Counted from the stretch's first letter, positions 17,471-27,758 are shown. The stretch: 64,000 nt of DNA from Oscillospiraceae bacterium (GCA_015066515.1 SVOH01000003.1:72535-136534); one strand, 5' to 3'. Numbers and translations are program-made. The notes: a model not told the origin generated them from the letters alone.

Positions 17471-18943
17471 ATGAAAAAATTTATATCTCTTGTTTTGGCT
17501 TTTATGCTCATTGTGGGATTTTTTTCTGTATCGGTTAGTGCACAGGGAGATATTATGGTTATGGGGCAAATGCGCTCTAAAAAGCTATATAGAGCCAGTG
17601 CTACTAACCATAAACAAACGGCCAAAAATGCTTTGTCAAAATATGTAGATTTAGATGAATTTACAGTGCGTGTGTTGTCAGGAATTTCGGATTGCAAATC
17701 AAATATTGATGTATCTAAATATAATATTCCAACATCTCTGCTTGATGCTATTACCGATTACTTTTTCTATGGTGTGCCCGAGGCGTTTAACATAGAGCAG
17801 ATGGGTTGTACTTTTTATACTAATAAAAATAATATAGTCGATATAACGGTGTTTTATAATTCTTTTGCTGATACTGCAAGTGAGTATGATGAATGTTACA
17901 GCAAAATGGTATATGGCGCAGAGTATATTTTACAGGACATAAAGGGTAACGCCAATTTAAACGATGAGCAAAAGTTGTTGCTTTTACACGACAGATTAGC
18001 AATATGGAATATGTATGACTATGATAGATTAGAAACCAACGACCCAATCATATATACAGCGTATGGTGCGTTGGGTGAAGGTGCATCGGTGTGTCAGGGT
18101 TATGCTATGGCATATATGTATTTGCTCCGTCAGGTTGGCATAGAAAGCTATTATTGCTCATCAGAAGATTTGTGTCATGGTTGGAATATAGTGTTTTTAA
18201 ACGGTAAAAAGTATCACGTTGATGTTACTTGGGATGACTTTGATACATATGGCGAAGTAAAACATGACAACTTTTTGCGTTCAAGTAACGGTATATACGC
18301 TACGGGACACGACAAATATGACTACGACACAACACCTACAGATACCAAGTATGATAGTTACTACTGGCAAGATTCTAACGCGGAATTTCAACTTTTAAAT
18401 AATGAAATTTTCTATATTGATCATAATGATAAAAAGCTGAAGCGTTATAGTGATAAAAAGGCATTGTGCTCTGTTGACGGCAGTTATTCTACACTTGCAA
18501 ATGATGGTCGATCACTTATTTATTCATCAAATGATAAGATTTACCGTTTTGATTTAAGTACCAATAAGTCCGAAACTATATATACGGTACAGCTTGGTTC
18601 AGATGAGATTTTGTGTGGAATGGAATACTGGCTTGATGAAATACATTGTATGATTTACGATTTTGAAACATCGGCTTACCGTGTAATTAGTCAGCCGTAT
18701 AAATACGACTATAACGATGATGATACCGGTAACGAAGATGATGAAATGAATGTTCCCGGTGATTCAAATTCTGACGGATCGATCGACAATAAGGACTATG
18801 CGTTGCTTATGCAGTATCTTAACGGTTGGGCAGTAACAATTGTTGCCGAAAGTTCTGACGTAAATGCTGACGGTTCAATCGACAATAAAGACTATGCATT
18901 GCTTATGCAGTATCTTAACGATTGGGACGTTGTGCTTAGGTAA
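17471..18943 (+). CDS. secreted transglutaminase-like protein with C-terminal type I dockerin
   Basis: The 490-residue exported protein has a signal peptide (about 1-24, ending VSVSAQG), a transglutaminase-like cysteine-protease fold at about 150-260, a beta-rich segment with repeats like DNEIFYIDHNDKKLKRY (about 300-400), and a dockerin at about 430-490. A probable triad is Cys208 (SVCQGYA), His236 (CHGWN) and Asp251 (VDVTWD). Two calcium-binding dockerin repeats read DSNSDGSIDNKDYALLMQYL and DVNADGSIDNKDYALLMQYL. The start at 17471 follows GGTGAT; a GTG nine bases earlier would be inside that site. Dockerins bind cohesins on scaffoldins, so it is likely part of a cellulosome-like complex, where it may cleave or crosslink proteins. 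Confidence 0.88.
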   Translation: MKKFISLVLAFMLIVGFFSVSVSAQGDIMVMGQMRSKKLYRASATNHKQTAKNALSKYVDLDEFTVRVLSGISDCKSNIDVSKYNIPTSLLDAITDYFFYGVPEAFNIEQMGCTFYTNKNNIVDITVFYNSFADTASEYDECYSKMVYGAEYILQDIKGNANLNDEQKLLLLHDRLAIWNMYDYDRLETNDPIIYTAYGALGEGASVCQGYAMAYMYLLRQVGIESYYCSSEDLCHGWNIVFLNGKKYHVDVTWDDFDTYGEVKHDNFLRSSNGIYATGHDKYDYDTTPTDTKYDSYYWQDSNAEFQLLNNEIFYIDHNDKKLKRYSDKKALCSVDGSYSTLANDGRSLIYSSNDKIYRFDLSTNKSETIYTVQLGSDEILCGMEYWLDEIHCMIYDFETSAYRVISQPYKYDYNDDDTGNEDDEMNVPGDSNSDGSIDNKDYALLMQYLNGWAVTIVAESSDVNADGSIDNKDYALLMQYLNDWDVVLR

Positions 18944-18961
18944 TATGTATCAATAAGATTT

Positions 18962-18993
18962 AAAGACCTTGGTTATAAATCAAGGTCTTTTTA
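18962..18993 (+). terminator. terminator after the transglutaminase-dockerin gene
   Basis: A 10-bp stem (AAAGACCTTG with CAAGGTCTTT) around a 9-base loop is followed by a T-rich tail. It closes the nrdR-to-dockerin run and separates it from the giant dockerin gene. Confidence 0.85.
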
Positions 18994-19071
18994 TATTAAG
19001 ATTTTATATTGATATGCTTACAGTTTTATGTTAAACTTATAGTGTATATTAAAGTTGAATTGGAGAGTTTT

Positions 19072-22000
19072 ATGAAAAGAATAATTTCTATATTTCTCGC
19101 AATACTAGTTTTTGCTTTATCGATTGATACAGGTGTATATCATACTTTTGCCGCAACTGACAATACTGTTGTTAATATATGGGGTGGTTTGCAAAGTGCT
19201 CACAGTGGCGGCAGTTTTATAAAGGGAAATGGTACTGAAGAGGACCCATATATCATAGAAAACGGCGATCAACTTTATCTAATGGTTTATAATTTTGGTA
19301 CAACTGACAAACAGCTTAACGGTAATGCCGCACACTATAAGCTTGGATGTGATATTTATTTAAACGACGTATCAAATTATAGTAGTTGGGGAAAAAGCGG
19401 CTTTGATATGTCAAGCCTTAACAATTGGTCAAAGTTTGAGGATAGTTTTTGTCACCGTACCTTTTATGGCAACTTCAATGGTGACGGTCATACGATCTAT
19501 GGCTTGTATGCACACAGCTACCGAATTTCTGCTTTTTTTCCAAATGTGGGGCATGGCGCGGTTATAAGAAATGTTAATTTTAAAAAGTCTTATGTTGTAA
19601 ATACTTCAAACATTAATTCCAACGACCAAGAGGATTTAGGAGATACAGTTGGTCAAAAAATATGGTATGCCGGCGCTTATGGTTCGGCTGGCGTTTTACT
19701 TTCGCGCGCCGATGCTGCAGGAGATAGTGATTATAATACGGTAGATTATACCATAAATAATTGCTCTATTGTTGATGCTTACGTAGAGGCAAAATACTTT
19801 ACCTCTGCATTTGTAGCGGCGGCAAACTCGTGTCAACCGTACATAGCAAATTGTATGACAGCTAATATTACACTTAATTCAACAAGTTCTACACAGGGTG
19901 TTGAAGGTGCTATTATGAATATGCCATACGGCTCTACAAATCCAACTTGTAATATGGAAAATATTCTCGCTGTGGGATATCCAATTTACGGAGCTAGTCG
20001 TGACGAAATGTGGAGTGGACTTAAAAAGCCTAGTATGAGCCATACATATACCTTTAAAAACGTTTATTCCACAGTTAGTAATAAATATACCTTTAATCAT
20101 TCGAGCTTCGGTAATGTAAGTTTTACCGATACTGAGGTAACGGTCGTCGATGCGTCAAAATTAATAGGCACCGAGGCCGAAAAAACTATTCCTAATTTTG
20201 ATTGGGCTTATACCTGGCGTTCGGTAGAAAACGATTATCCTGTACCAATGAGGGAGTATATTGTACCAAACGGCGAAAAGTATTACGAAAATGGCGGCCC
20301 TAAATATACAACAGATACTTGGGACGGCACAGTAGCGGGTCATTTTGCGGCAGGCGATGGTTCTATAGAAGACCCATACCTTATTGCTAATTGTGAAGAG
20401 TTTTGTCGTATGGCTACTATACCTGAAGCGGATAAGCATTATAAAATAGCAAACGGTGTTACCGACTTATATTTTAATGATATAAACGGTAAAAGTTACA
20501 GTACCTTAATGAACTATTTTTCTTGGGGTATAGGCGCAAAATATGTCGGTGATAACGCCGCTGTATTTGAAGGCTGTTTTGACGGTAACGGCGTTACAAT
20601 GCACGGCGTTTACGTTTCTGCTACCAATAATGCGGCGCTGTTTTCCAAACTTGGAAATGCTACGCTTAAAAACTTTACAGTTAGATATTCTTATTTTAAG
20701 ACAAACTCTTCTTTGGCGACGGGTGCTGCTGTAATTGCTGCGGAGATTGAAGAAAACAGTACGGTTCAAATTAAAAATATTGCGGTAATCGACAGCAATG
20801 TTGACGGTAAAACCTCGGCTGCAGGATTTGTTGGTAATGCAAAGAACAATTCTAAGGTTTATATAGAAAACTGTATTGTATCGGCAGGTAAAATTGAATC
20901 TAAGGGTCAGCCCGCATATCAGGCGGCTTTTGTGGCAAATGCTACCAATGCACAAATTAACGTAAAGAATAGTATAGCTTTGGGTATTTATCCTGCTTCA
21001 AGCTTGCCGCTTTCTTACAATGGAACCTATGTAAACGTTTATACTGATACGGCTTCTACTGAGGCGGCAAGCGGCGTATGCGTTGTTGCCAACAGCGCGC
21101 TTCAGGGCGAAACGGTAAAAACAACCTGTTCAGAGTTTAACTGGAACTATTCATGGGACACAACCGATACCATACCTATGCCTAAAAATCAACAAAGCAG
21201 CAATGGTGTTGTAGGCGGGGTTTGGTCGGGTGAAATTGCCATGTCGTTTGCAGGCGGTAACGGTACAAAAACTAATCCGTATCAGATAAACACCGCTGAA
21301 ATGCTTGCACGAATGCTCGTTTTTGGCAATAGCGGAGATTATTACAGGTTAACGGCAGATATATACATAAACGATATTTCAAAAGAAAACTGGCAAAGCG
21401 GCGCTCTTGAATGGTTTACTTCTAACGACGTGTCGGCCTTTGAAGGTTGTCTTGACGGTAACGGCTTTACAGTTTATGGTCTATACGCAAATGCTAATGA
21501 GCAAAATGAATATGCAGCTCTAATACCAGTTATTGGCACATCGGCGCAAATAACTAAACTTAAGTTAAATAATGCATATCTTACGGGCGTAAACGGAGCA
21601 TATCTTGGCGCTATTGCAGGCGTGTTACAAGATAACGCCTTGGTTATGGCAAGCATTAACGCATGCCTTGTAAACGACAACGTCACCTTTACCGGCGAAG
21701 CAAATGTTGGCGGTATTATTGCAAGTGTTGGTTTTTCAAGACTAAGAGTAGAAAATTGCGCCTTTAGAGGTAGTATTTTATCAACGGGTAATTCGTACGG
21801 TATTTGCGAGAGTGTTATTGGAGAGCTTTTGGTTAATGAAATCGTTTGTTTAAGCTATAATCCATTCCCTGAAAACAGTAATGTAATCGCAAAAAATGTT
21901 TATACCGATGCGGTGGCCACTCAGCCCGGCGTTATTGTGCTAACACGTGATAAAATGATTGGTATAACTGCCAGAAATCATATGACAGCGCTCGATTATA

Positions 22001-24360
22001 CTGCTCTTTGGCGCCTTTCAACTAGCAATACCCCTGAGCCTATAAACAACAATAAAGCCTATAACGGTGTTAAGGGTGATGTTTGGTCGGGCAGAATAGC
22101 ATCTAGCTTTGCTGGCGGTAACGGTAGCGAATCAAATCCGTTTATCATCGAAACGGGTGAGCAGTTGGCGCTTATGATTTCAAAGGCAAACAACTATGCA
22201 GATAAGTACTTTAAGCTTGGTTGTGATATATATCTTAATAACGTAAGTGACGAGCTGTGGCAAGCTAAATCAGGCGCACAGCAATGGCTTACAAGCCACG
22301 ATGTAGGTTACTTTAAATCACATCTTGATGGCAATGGTTACGTAGTTTTTGGTATGTACTATAACTTCAAATCAACACCGTCAAGTACCTATATGGGATT
22401 AATTCCTCGTTTTGCGGGTTCTGCAGTGGTTAAGAACCTTGGTGTGTCACAAGCATATATTAAAGCTACAAGGAACGACAACACCATATACGCCGGCGGT
22501 ATATTTGGTATGGGTAGTGCGTTTTATGATTTTTATGGAAATAAAACCAATTTTAATCAAACCGTTGGAGACGAATTCTTAGTTCCGGGGCAGTCAACTC
22601 CAACCAAATTACCTTCCATTGCCAACTGCTTTGTTGATCATACCTGCTATATTGAGGCTACAAGCGTTGGCGGCATTGGTTGCCCAGGTGGTGCTGCAAT
22701 AGTTGTACGTGACTGTATTGTTACTGCAAGACTTAAAGGTGATGATACGGTAAAAACGCGAGAAGGCGGTATAATTGGTTCATTTTGGACATATGCTTCA
22801 CGTGTTTACAATTCAGTTTCATTTACACAAAGCAACAGCGGTGCTATAGGCGGCACACAGGCAAATGTCCGTGATGCCGGAAGCAGTGTAATTTATCTTG
22901 AAAATATGTATTATCACGGTAATCAAGATGTATTTGGTACTACCCGTGTTAAACGCCCACAGTGGCGTATTGGTGAATATGCCAAAAATGCTATGCCCGA
23001 GCTTGATTGGGAAAACACATGGCGTGTTGAGGAAAACGGCACACCGGTGCTTAGAGTATTTGATAAAGCGGACCGAAGTGCTGAGCAATTTTCGGATAAG
23101 AGTTATGTAATACCTGAGGTAACAGTCAGTTTCGAGACAGGTGTTGACGGTCTTGATGTAGAGCCGTTGAAGGGTAGAGCATACGAAAAGATTGAATTAC
23201 CCGTACCGGAAAGAAAGGGCTATAAATTTGTGGCTTGGCACGGATTTGAGGATCTTTCGTGCGAATATGAATATGATTTCTTTTTGCCAAGAGATATTAC
23301 ACTTTATGCCGAGTGGAAGGACATATCTGTAACACAGGATTTTGAAAAATATCCCTATAGCATTTGGGATTGTGATAAAACCCAATGGAGATATAACACG
23401 GATAGTAACACGGTTGAATATAACGGTGATTATGTTCATAGCGGTAAAAACTCGATGCAGCTTATGTCTTTGGATGGTGATGTTGCGACCTTGCTTATAA
23501 ATTATAAAAACACACTTACTGCGGGGCAGCGATATACTATTTCATTTTGGACTATAAGTTCAAACGGTAACTTACAACCACAGTTTGCGCTTGCACATAA
23601 AATATATCCCGATTATATGGCAGCGGATAAGCTAACCGAACCGATAACATCTCAATCCCAAACTGATGGTAAATGGACGCAGTATACATACACATTTGAA
23701 GCGCTGACACCATGGGTTGCTATTAAGGTGTTGGGTGGAGATAGTATTTATATTGATGATATTGTTATAACGCTTGACGGTGAATTGCTTTTGCAAACCG
23801 AGACATCTACCGACGTAATTGAAGCCGAATTTTACGGTAGCACATATAATAATGTAGTTTTGTCTAAAGGAGTAAGCAGTGTAGGCGAATTTGCATTTGC
23901 GTTTAATAAATTTTTAACCGATATATATATTTCTGATAGCGTGACACAAATAGGCGAATATGCGTTTTATGATTGCGAACACATAAAAGACGTATGGTAT
24001 GCCGGAAGCGAAGAAGATTTTAAACGTATAGTTATCGAAAAAAATAATAGTTCTCTTAAAAAGGCAAACTGGCATTTTGGCAGTTGTGCTATAGGGCAAG
24101 AGCATATTTATGACGGCGAAAATGACAATGATTGTAATTTGTGCGGCAAATTAAAGAACGGTAGTGAATCTGGCGATGTCAATGGGGACGGTTCAATTGA
24201 CAACCGTGATTATGCTTTACTTATGCAGTATCTTAACGGTTGGGATGTTGAAATAGACCAGACAGTTGCTGATGTGAACGCTGATAAAAGTGTTGATAAT
24301 CGCGATTATGCTTTGCTTATGCAGTATCTTAACGGTTGGGATATTGAATTAAAATCATAA
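19072..24360 (+). CDS. giant secreted modular dockerin protein with four repeated beta-helix-like units
   Basis: This 1762-residue exported protein starts at 19072 behind TTGGAGAG; no good site supports an earlier start. After a signal peptide (about 1-28) come four units beginning near residues 31, 415, 717 and 1004. Each opens with a W-[GS]-G ... FAGGNG-[TS]-x-x-NP-[YF]-x-I motif, followed by a KLGCDIYLND-like line, a LDGNGxxxxGLY line and GLUG-like beta strands. Near 1352-1420 lies a Listeria-Bacteroides-type repeat (ERKGYKFVAWHG ... ITLYAEW). A carbohydrate-binding-like jelly roll follows at about 1423-1575, a BspA-type leucine-rich repeat at about 1595-1660, and a dockerin at about 1700-1762. 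No catalytic motif is recognised. Adhesion, carbohydrate binding or an uncharacterised polysaccharide lyase or hydrolase are all possible. Confidence 0.85.
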   Translation: MKRIISIFLAILVFALSIDTGVYHTFAATDNTVVNIWGGLQSAHSGGSFIKGNGTEEDPYIIENGDQLYLMVYNFGTTDKQLNGNAAHYKLGCDIYLNDVSNYSSWGKSGFDMSSLNNWSKFEDSFCHRTFYGNFNGDGHTIYGLYAHSYRISAFFPNVGHGAVIRNVNFKKSYVVNTSNINSNDQEDLGDTVGQKIWYAGAYGSAGVLLSRADAAGDSDYNTVDYTINNCSIVDAYVEAKYFTSAFVAAANSCQPYIANCMTANITLNSTSSTQGVEGAIMNMPYGSTNPTCNMENILAVGYPIYGASRDEMWSGLKKPSMSHTYTFKNVYSTVSNKYTFNHSSFGNVSFTDTEVTVVDASKLIGTEAEKTIPNFDWAYTWRSVENDYPVPMREYIVPNGEKYYENGGPKYTTDTWDGTVAGHFAAGDGSIEDPYLIANCEEFCRMATIPEADKHYKIANGVTDLYFNDINGKSYSTLMNYFSWGIGAKYVGDNAAVFEGCFDGNGVTMHGVYVSATNNAALFSKLGNATLKNFTVRYSYFKTNSSLATGAAVIAAEIEENSTVQIKNIAVIDSNVDGKTSAAGFVGNAKNNSKVYIENCIVSAGKIESKGQPAYQAAFVANATNAQINVKNSIALGIYPASSLPLSYNGTYVNVYTDTASTEAASGVCVVANSALQGETVKTTCSEFNWNYSWDTTDTIPMPKNQQSSNGVVGGVWSGEIAMSFAGGNGTKTNPYQINTAEMLARMLVFGNSGDYYRLTADIYINDISKENWQSGALEWFTSNDVSAFEGCLDGNGFTVYGLYANANEQNEYAALIPVIGTSAQITKLKLNNAYLTGVNGAYLGAIAGVLQDNALVMASINACLVNDNVTFTGEANVGGIIASVGFSRLRVENCAFRGSILSTGNSYGICESVIGELLVNEIVCLSYNPFPENSNVIAKNVYTDAVATQPGVIVLTRDKMIGITARNHMTALDYTALWRLSTSNTPEPINNNKAYNGVKGDVWSGRIASSFAGGNGSESNPFIIETGEQLALMISKANNYADKYFKLGCDIYLNNVSDELWQAKSGAQQWLTSHDVGYFKSHLDGNGYVVFGMYYNFKSTPSSTYMGLIPRFAGSAVVKNLGVSQAYIKATRNDNTIYAGGIFGMGSAFYDFYGNKTNFNQTVGDEFLVPGQSTPTKLPSIANCFVDHTCYIEATSVGGIGCPGGAAIVVRDCIVTARLKGDDTVKTREGGIIGSFWTYASRVYNSVSFTQSNSGAIGGTQANVRDAGSSVIYLENMYYHGNQDVFGTTRVKRPQWRIGEYAKNAMPELDWENTWRVEENGTPVLRVFDKADRSAEQFSDKSYVIPEVTVSFETGVDGLDVEPLKGRAYEKIELPVPERKGYKFVAWHGFEDLSCEYEYDFFLPRDITLYAEWKDISVTQDFEKYPYSIWDCDKTQWRYNTDSNTVEYNGDYVHSGKNSMQLMSLDGDVATLLINYKNTLTAGQRYTISFWTISSNGNLQPQFALAHKIYPDYMAADKLTEPITSQSQTDGKWTQYTYTFEALTPWVAIKVLGGDSIYIDDIVITLDGELLLQTETSTDVIEAEFYGSTYNNVVLSKGVSSVGEFAFAFNKFLTDIYISDSVTQIGEYAFYDCEHIKDVWYAGSEEDFKRIVIEKNNSSLKKANWHFGSCAIGQEHIYDGENDNDCNLCGKLKNGSESGDVNGDGSIDNRDYALLMQYLNGWDVEIDQTVADVNADKSVDNRDYALLMQYLNGWDIELKS

Positions 24361-24362
24361 AT

Positions 24363-24397
24363 AAAAAATTCCTTGCAATTTGCAAGGAATTTTTTAT
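24363..24397. terminator. bidirectional terminator between giant dockerin gene and LOG gene
   Basis: A perfect stem built on ATTCCTTGCA and TGCAAGGAAT sits between A and T runs and can act in both directions for the convergent genes. Confidence 0.88.
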
Positions 24398-24414
24398 TTA
24401 TAATGTTATGAAAA

Positions 24415-24993
24415 TTATTTTATAAATTTAAATTCTGCCGCTTCGTAATCAGCAGGATTGTAAGATTTTATATATTCAAGTATTTTATGCGGATTATCGG
24501 ATATAAAGAGCAAATCCATATTTGTTTTGGGCATAAAGTTTTTATCGATAGCATTATTTAGCATATCTATAAGAGGATTATAATAGCCGTTTGTATTATA
24601 AATGGCAATCGGTTTTTTATGTGCTGCTAGCTGACGAAGTGTATAGATTTCAAAAAATTCATCAAACGTACCTATACCACCCGGTGTAATAATAAATGCG
24701 TCAGACATTTCGTCAAGAAGTTGTTTTCGCTCACGCATTGTTTCGGTGTAAATCATTTGAGTACAGTCAGTAAATAAAGCTCCATCAACATTAAAAAACG
24801 AAGGGCATATACCGATTATTTCGCCATTTTTTCTATGCGCACCACGAGCTACTGCACCCATAAGCCCTGCGGCGCCGCCGCCAAAGACAACAGTACAGTT
24901 ATTGTTGGCAATGGTTTCGCCCAAAGTTTCACCTGCATTGATAAAAGATAGATCAATTGCATTTGATGATGCACCGTATATACAAATTTTCAT
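24415..24993 (-). CDS. LOG family protein (TIGR00730-type Rossmann fold)
   Basis: The 192-residue protein carries the LOG signature PGGIGTFDEFFE (PGGxGTxxE) and the N-terminal CIYGASSNAID line. Family members hydrolyse nucleoside 5'-monophosphates to base and ribose 5-phosphate; plant homologues activate cytokinins. The physiological substrate in bacteria is uncertain. It overlaps the Nudix gene upstream by four bases, and both concern nucleotides, which fits a small salvage or house-cleaning role. Confidence 0.9.
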   Translation of the reverse strand: MKICIYGASSNAIDLSFINAGETLGETIANNNCTVVFGGGAAGLMGAVARGAHRKNGEIIGICPSFFNVDGALFTDCTQMIYTETMRERKQLLDEMSDAFIITPGGIGTFDEFFEIYTLRQLAAHKKPIAIYNTNGYYNPLIDMLNNAIDKNFMPKTNMDLLFISDNPHKILEYIKSYNPADYEAAEFKFIK

Positions 24994-25460
24994 ACTATTA
25001 CCTCTTCATTTAGAATTGCGCTAATGAGAGTATCGCCTTTGTACTCAAGTCGAAGTGAAAAGAATGGGGTACTTGGGTTTTCGATAAGTTTTAAAAATAT
25101 TTTATCGCCTTGCCAAAGAGGAAGATTATAAATTACATTTTTTTCTACCCACTCAAGCACACCTTCGTCACAGTCCTTTATTTTGCCGCTAAAATCATTG
25201 CAGGTAAATAGGTGCATATATTCGGTAGGCCATTTGTCGGATACAAAGGTTATAATACCGCGGTAAGAGCATTTACCCATGATAAGACCGGTTTCTTCAA
25301 GTACTTCACGTCGAACACATTGCTCGGGACTTTCTCGTGTTTCAAACTTGCCACCTATGCCAATCCACTTGTCTTGATTTAAATCGTTTTGCTTCTTAAT
25401 ACGATGAAGCATTAAATACTTATTGTTTTTTTCTATATAACAAAGCGTGGTGTTTATCAT
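24990..25460 (-). CDS. Nudix hydrolase (8-oxo-dGTP diphosphatase-like)
   Basis: The 156-residue protein has a perfect Nudix box: G, five residues, E, seven residues, then REVLEETGL (residues about 37-59). It begins INTTLCYIEKNNKYLMLHR, as in MutT-like 8-oxo-dGTP diphosphatases of Firmicutes. The expected reaction is hydrolysis of a nucleoside diphosphate linked to a variable group, such as oxidised dNTPs. It sits between the LTA-synthase-like gene and the LOG gene with four-base overlaps at both ends, so all three are translated from one message. Confidence 0.9.
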   Translation of the reverse strand: MINTTLCYIEKNNKYLMLHRIKKQNDLNQDKWIGIGGKFETRESPEQCVRREVLEETGLIMGKCSYRGIITFVSDKWPTEYMHLFTCNDFSGKIKDCDEGVLEWVEKNVIYNLPLWQGDKIFLKLIENPSTPFFSLRLEYKGDTLISAILNEEVIV

Positions 25461-27682
25461 GGCTCGATGGTTTTACTTTCTTTTTCTAAGGTTTCGGGCA
25501 TAACATAACCGTCGAGGAAGAAAATTTTGTTATCCTTGTGCTCATTATCGAAAATGTTATTGTACTGAATCTTTTCGTATTCGCTGAGTATTTGAGTGTA
25601 TTCGCTGCTGCCACTCCAACGGTAGTAGTTATTGTTGGCATCAATATAGCCTACAGTATCAATTACAGGTAGAGTTTCAGACAGCTTGAGCAAGTACTTG
25701 TTGTATTCGGTTAGCTTAACACCAGCAATATCAAGAACATATGAAGAAAGGTAGTTTGAGCTTAGTTTGTCAATTTGTTTTTCTTCAATATCAAAGTTGG
25801 CCCAAATATAGAATGGCGTTATATGACGAGCTTGTTCCTGCTCGAGAGTGAGATTATTGATGTTGCTTACGCCCAATAAAGATGCGATAAATTCGGTCTC
25901 GATAGATGGCTGATGATCACCAAACATACAAATAACAGTTGGTTCATCTACACCTTGGAAATACTCTATAAGATCACGAAATGCGTCATCACTAGCCTTT
26001 ATAAGAGAAAGGTATTTACTTGCTTTGTTGTAGTATGTTGCGGTTGATGTAATTTGAATACACTCATCAAAATTGGCCGCACCGTTAGAGTATCCGCCGT
26101 GATTTTGCATAGTTACGTTAAAGGCAAAATAGGGCTGTGACTTATCACGGTTTTCAAAATTGTTTATAATAACATCGTAGTTATAACTATCACTTACATA
26201 CTGACGGGTAAGCATATTCTCACGGTCTGGATAGTAGGTGTCAATAAGCGACTGTAAGTAATCGGCATTACTACCGTTTTGAATATAATCATTAAGGATT
26301 GAAACATCTATAAGGTTTTCAAGGAAGCTGTGCGAGTTGAATCCTAAGTTATTATACACGTTTACGCGATTCCAACCGGTTGAGTAATAGGGGTGGAAAG
26401 CCCACGAGGAATATCCTTGACCCTCAAGTGTTGATACGAGTGATGCAAGAGGATTTTTTACATAAAGCATATATGCATTACTGCCGGAAGGTAAGAATGC
26501 TGTTGTGTGACCGGTAAGAAATTCAAACTCGGTGTTAGATGTACCGGCACCTATAACAGGCACATAAAGGTTGCCCTTAACGGTGTTTTCGGTAAGGCTG
26601 TGCATAAAAGGCATATAGTCTTGATTAGTGGTGAACTCGCCTAAAACGCTAAGGTCTGACAAAGACTCGTTCATAATGCATATAATGTTAGGCTCGTTGC
26701 CGGTAGGCTTTATTACCGGGCTTTCTTCCTTATCGACAGTGCTTGAAACATAATCACCAATACTGTTTGCATCATAACCACTTGGTTCATTCATATAAAG
26801 ATATTTTGTGTTACAGAAAAAACTAAACACAAAGCCGTAGTTACGGTAACCGCGTGATTGATTCCAAAAATCAGGCTTTACGCCCGCATCTGCAAAAATA
26901 GAGGTGAAATAGAACAAGAACAAAAGGCAAGAAAGAAATGTGCCCATAAATGTGCGTGAAACAATTTTTGTAATAAGGCTGTAATGAGGAGTTTTGATTT
27001 TTAGTCCTAAAACAACCAGAAAAATAAATATTAAAGAACCTATAATTATAGTGTGTGTTGGGGTATAGTTATAGGTATTTGCAACATTTGCGGCGGTTGT
27101 AATTGCAAAAAAGTCCATTGGTATAAACGGAGTACCGCGGAACAGCACAACATAGCAGTGTGCTAGAGCAAAGCCATAGCATATTGCATTGGTAACAAGC
27201 AGTGAAACTCTAAAGCTACCGCTAACGGCAAAAAACAAAAACTGAATAAGCAATATGACCAAATAGTTTGCAAAAAAGCCAAGATAGGTCATATCGTAAA
27301 TAAATATATTGTTGAGGCATTCGGTCATGGTCATTGTAATAATTGGGACCAGCATAAAGAAGACAAAGTGCCAAATCTTGTTAATTAAATCGTTTTTGAT
27401 TTTTGTAGTAAAGGTTATAAAAGCACCAATAATAAGTGGTGCTATAAGCGCAAAGGCAAACATCCACCACTTTGCCCATGAATCAAGTTTTGCAAATTGG
27501 TTGTTGAAAAAAACAACAACAAGCAGTAAAATACCGGCGACAGAAGCACCCGCTATACGAGTTTTCTTTGTACTGGTGATTTCGAAATTATTAATAAAGA
27601 AGTTTTTTATAATTGTTAAAATTTTTGGAACTACAGTGGCAAAAAAGGAAGAGACAGTATTAAATACTTTTTTTGTGTCCAT
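25457..27682 (-). CDS. LTA synthase family membrane sulfatase-fold protein
   Basis: The 741-residue protein has several membrane helices in its first 290 residues and an extracellular sulfatase-fold domain from about residue 325 (PNIICIMNESLSDLS). The nucleophile of this family is a threonine and is seen as GAGTSNTEFEF (Thr near 381). Metal-binding FGDHQPS lies near residue 590. Family members move glycerol phosphate from phosphatidylglycerol onto lipoteichoic acid or other glycans. Length and features fit the LtaS-like superfamily, but whether it makes true LTA is not evident. The ATG at 27682 behind AAAGGA is preferred over a TTG one codon earlier. Confidence 0.88.
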   Translation of the reverse strand: MDTKKVFNTVSSFFATVVPKILTIIKNFFINNFEITSTKKTRIAGASVAGILLLVVVFFNNQFAKLDSWAKWWMFAFALIAPLIIGAFITFTTKIKNDLINKIWHFVFFMLVPIITMTMTECLNNIFIYDMTYLGFFANYLVILLIQFLFFAVSGSFRVSLLVTNAICYGFALAHCYVVLFRGTPFIPMDFFAITTAANVANTYNYTPTHTIIIGSLIFIFLVVLGLKIKTPHYSLITKIVSRTFMGTFLSCLLFLFYFTSIFADAGVKPDFWNQSRGYRNYGFVFSFFCNTKYLYMNEPSGYDANSIGDYVSSTVDKEESPVIKPTGNEPNIICIMNESLSDLSVLGEFTTNQDYMPFMHSLTENTVKGNLYVPVIGAGTSNTEFEFLTGHTTAFLPSGSNAYMLYVKNPLASLVSTLEGQGYSSWAFHPYYSTGWNRVNVYNNLGFNSHSFLENLIDVSILNDYIQNGSNADYLQSLIDTYYPDRENMLTRQYVSDSYNYDVIINNFENRDKSQPYFAFNVTMQNHGGYSNGAANFDECIQITSTATYYNKASKYLSLIKASDDAFRDLIEYFQGVDEPTVICMFGDHQPSIETEFIASLLGVSNINNLTLEQEQARHITPFYIWANFDIEEKQIDKLSSNYLSSYVLDIAGVKLTEYNKYLLKLSETLPVIDTVGYIDANNNYYRWSGSSEYTQILSEYEKIQYNNIFDNEHKDNKIFFLDGYVMPETLEKESKTIEP

Positions 27683-27758
27683 CAATTTGCATTCCTTTCT
27701 AACAGAATAATTAAATTATATTAATCAAGGCATAAAATCTCATTGTAAATTGAACTAC

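Noticed and set aside
20506..20955. Long open frame on the minus strand inside the giant dockerin gene (149 codons)
   Set aside because: It is fully antisense to a well-supported gene with a signal peptide, repeats and a dockerin. It has no ribosome binding site and is rich in Arg, Cys and Asn from reversed codons.
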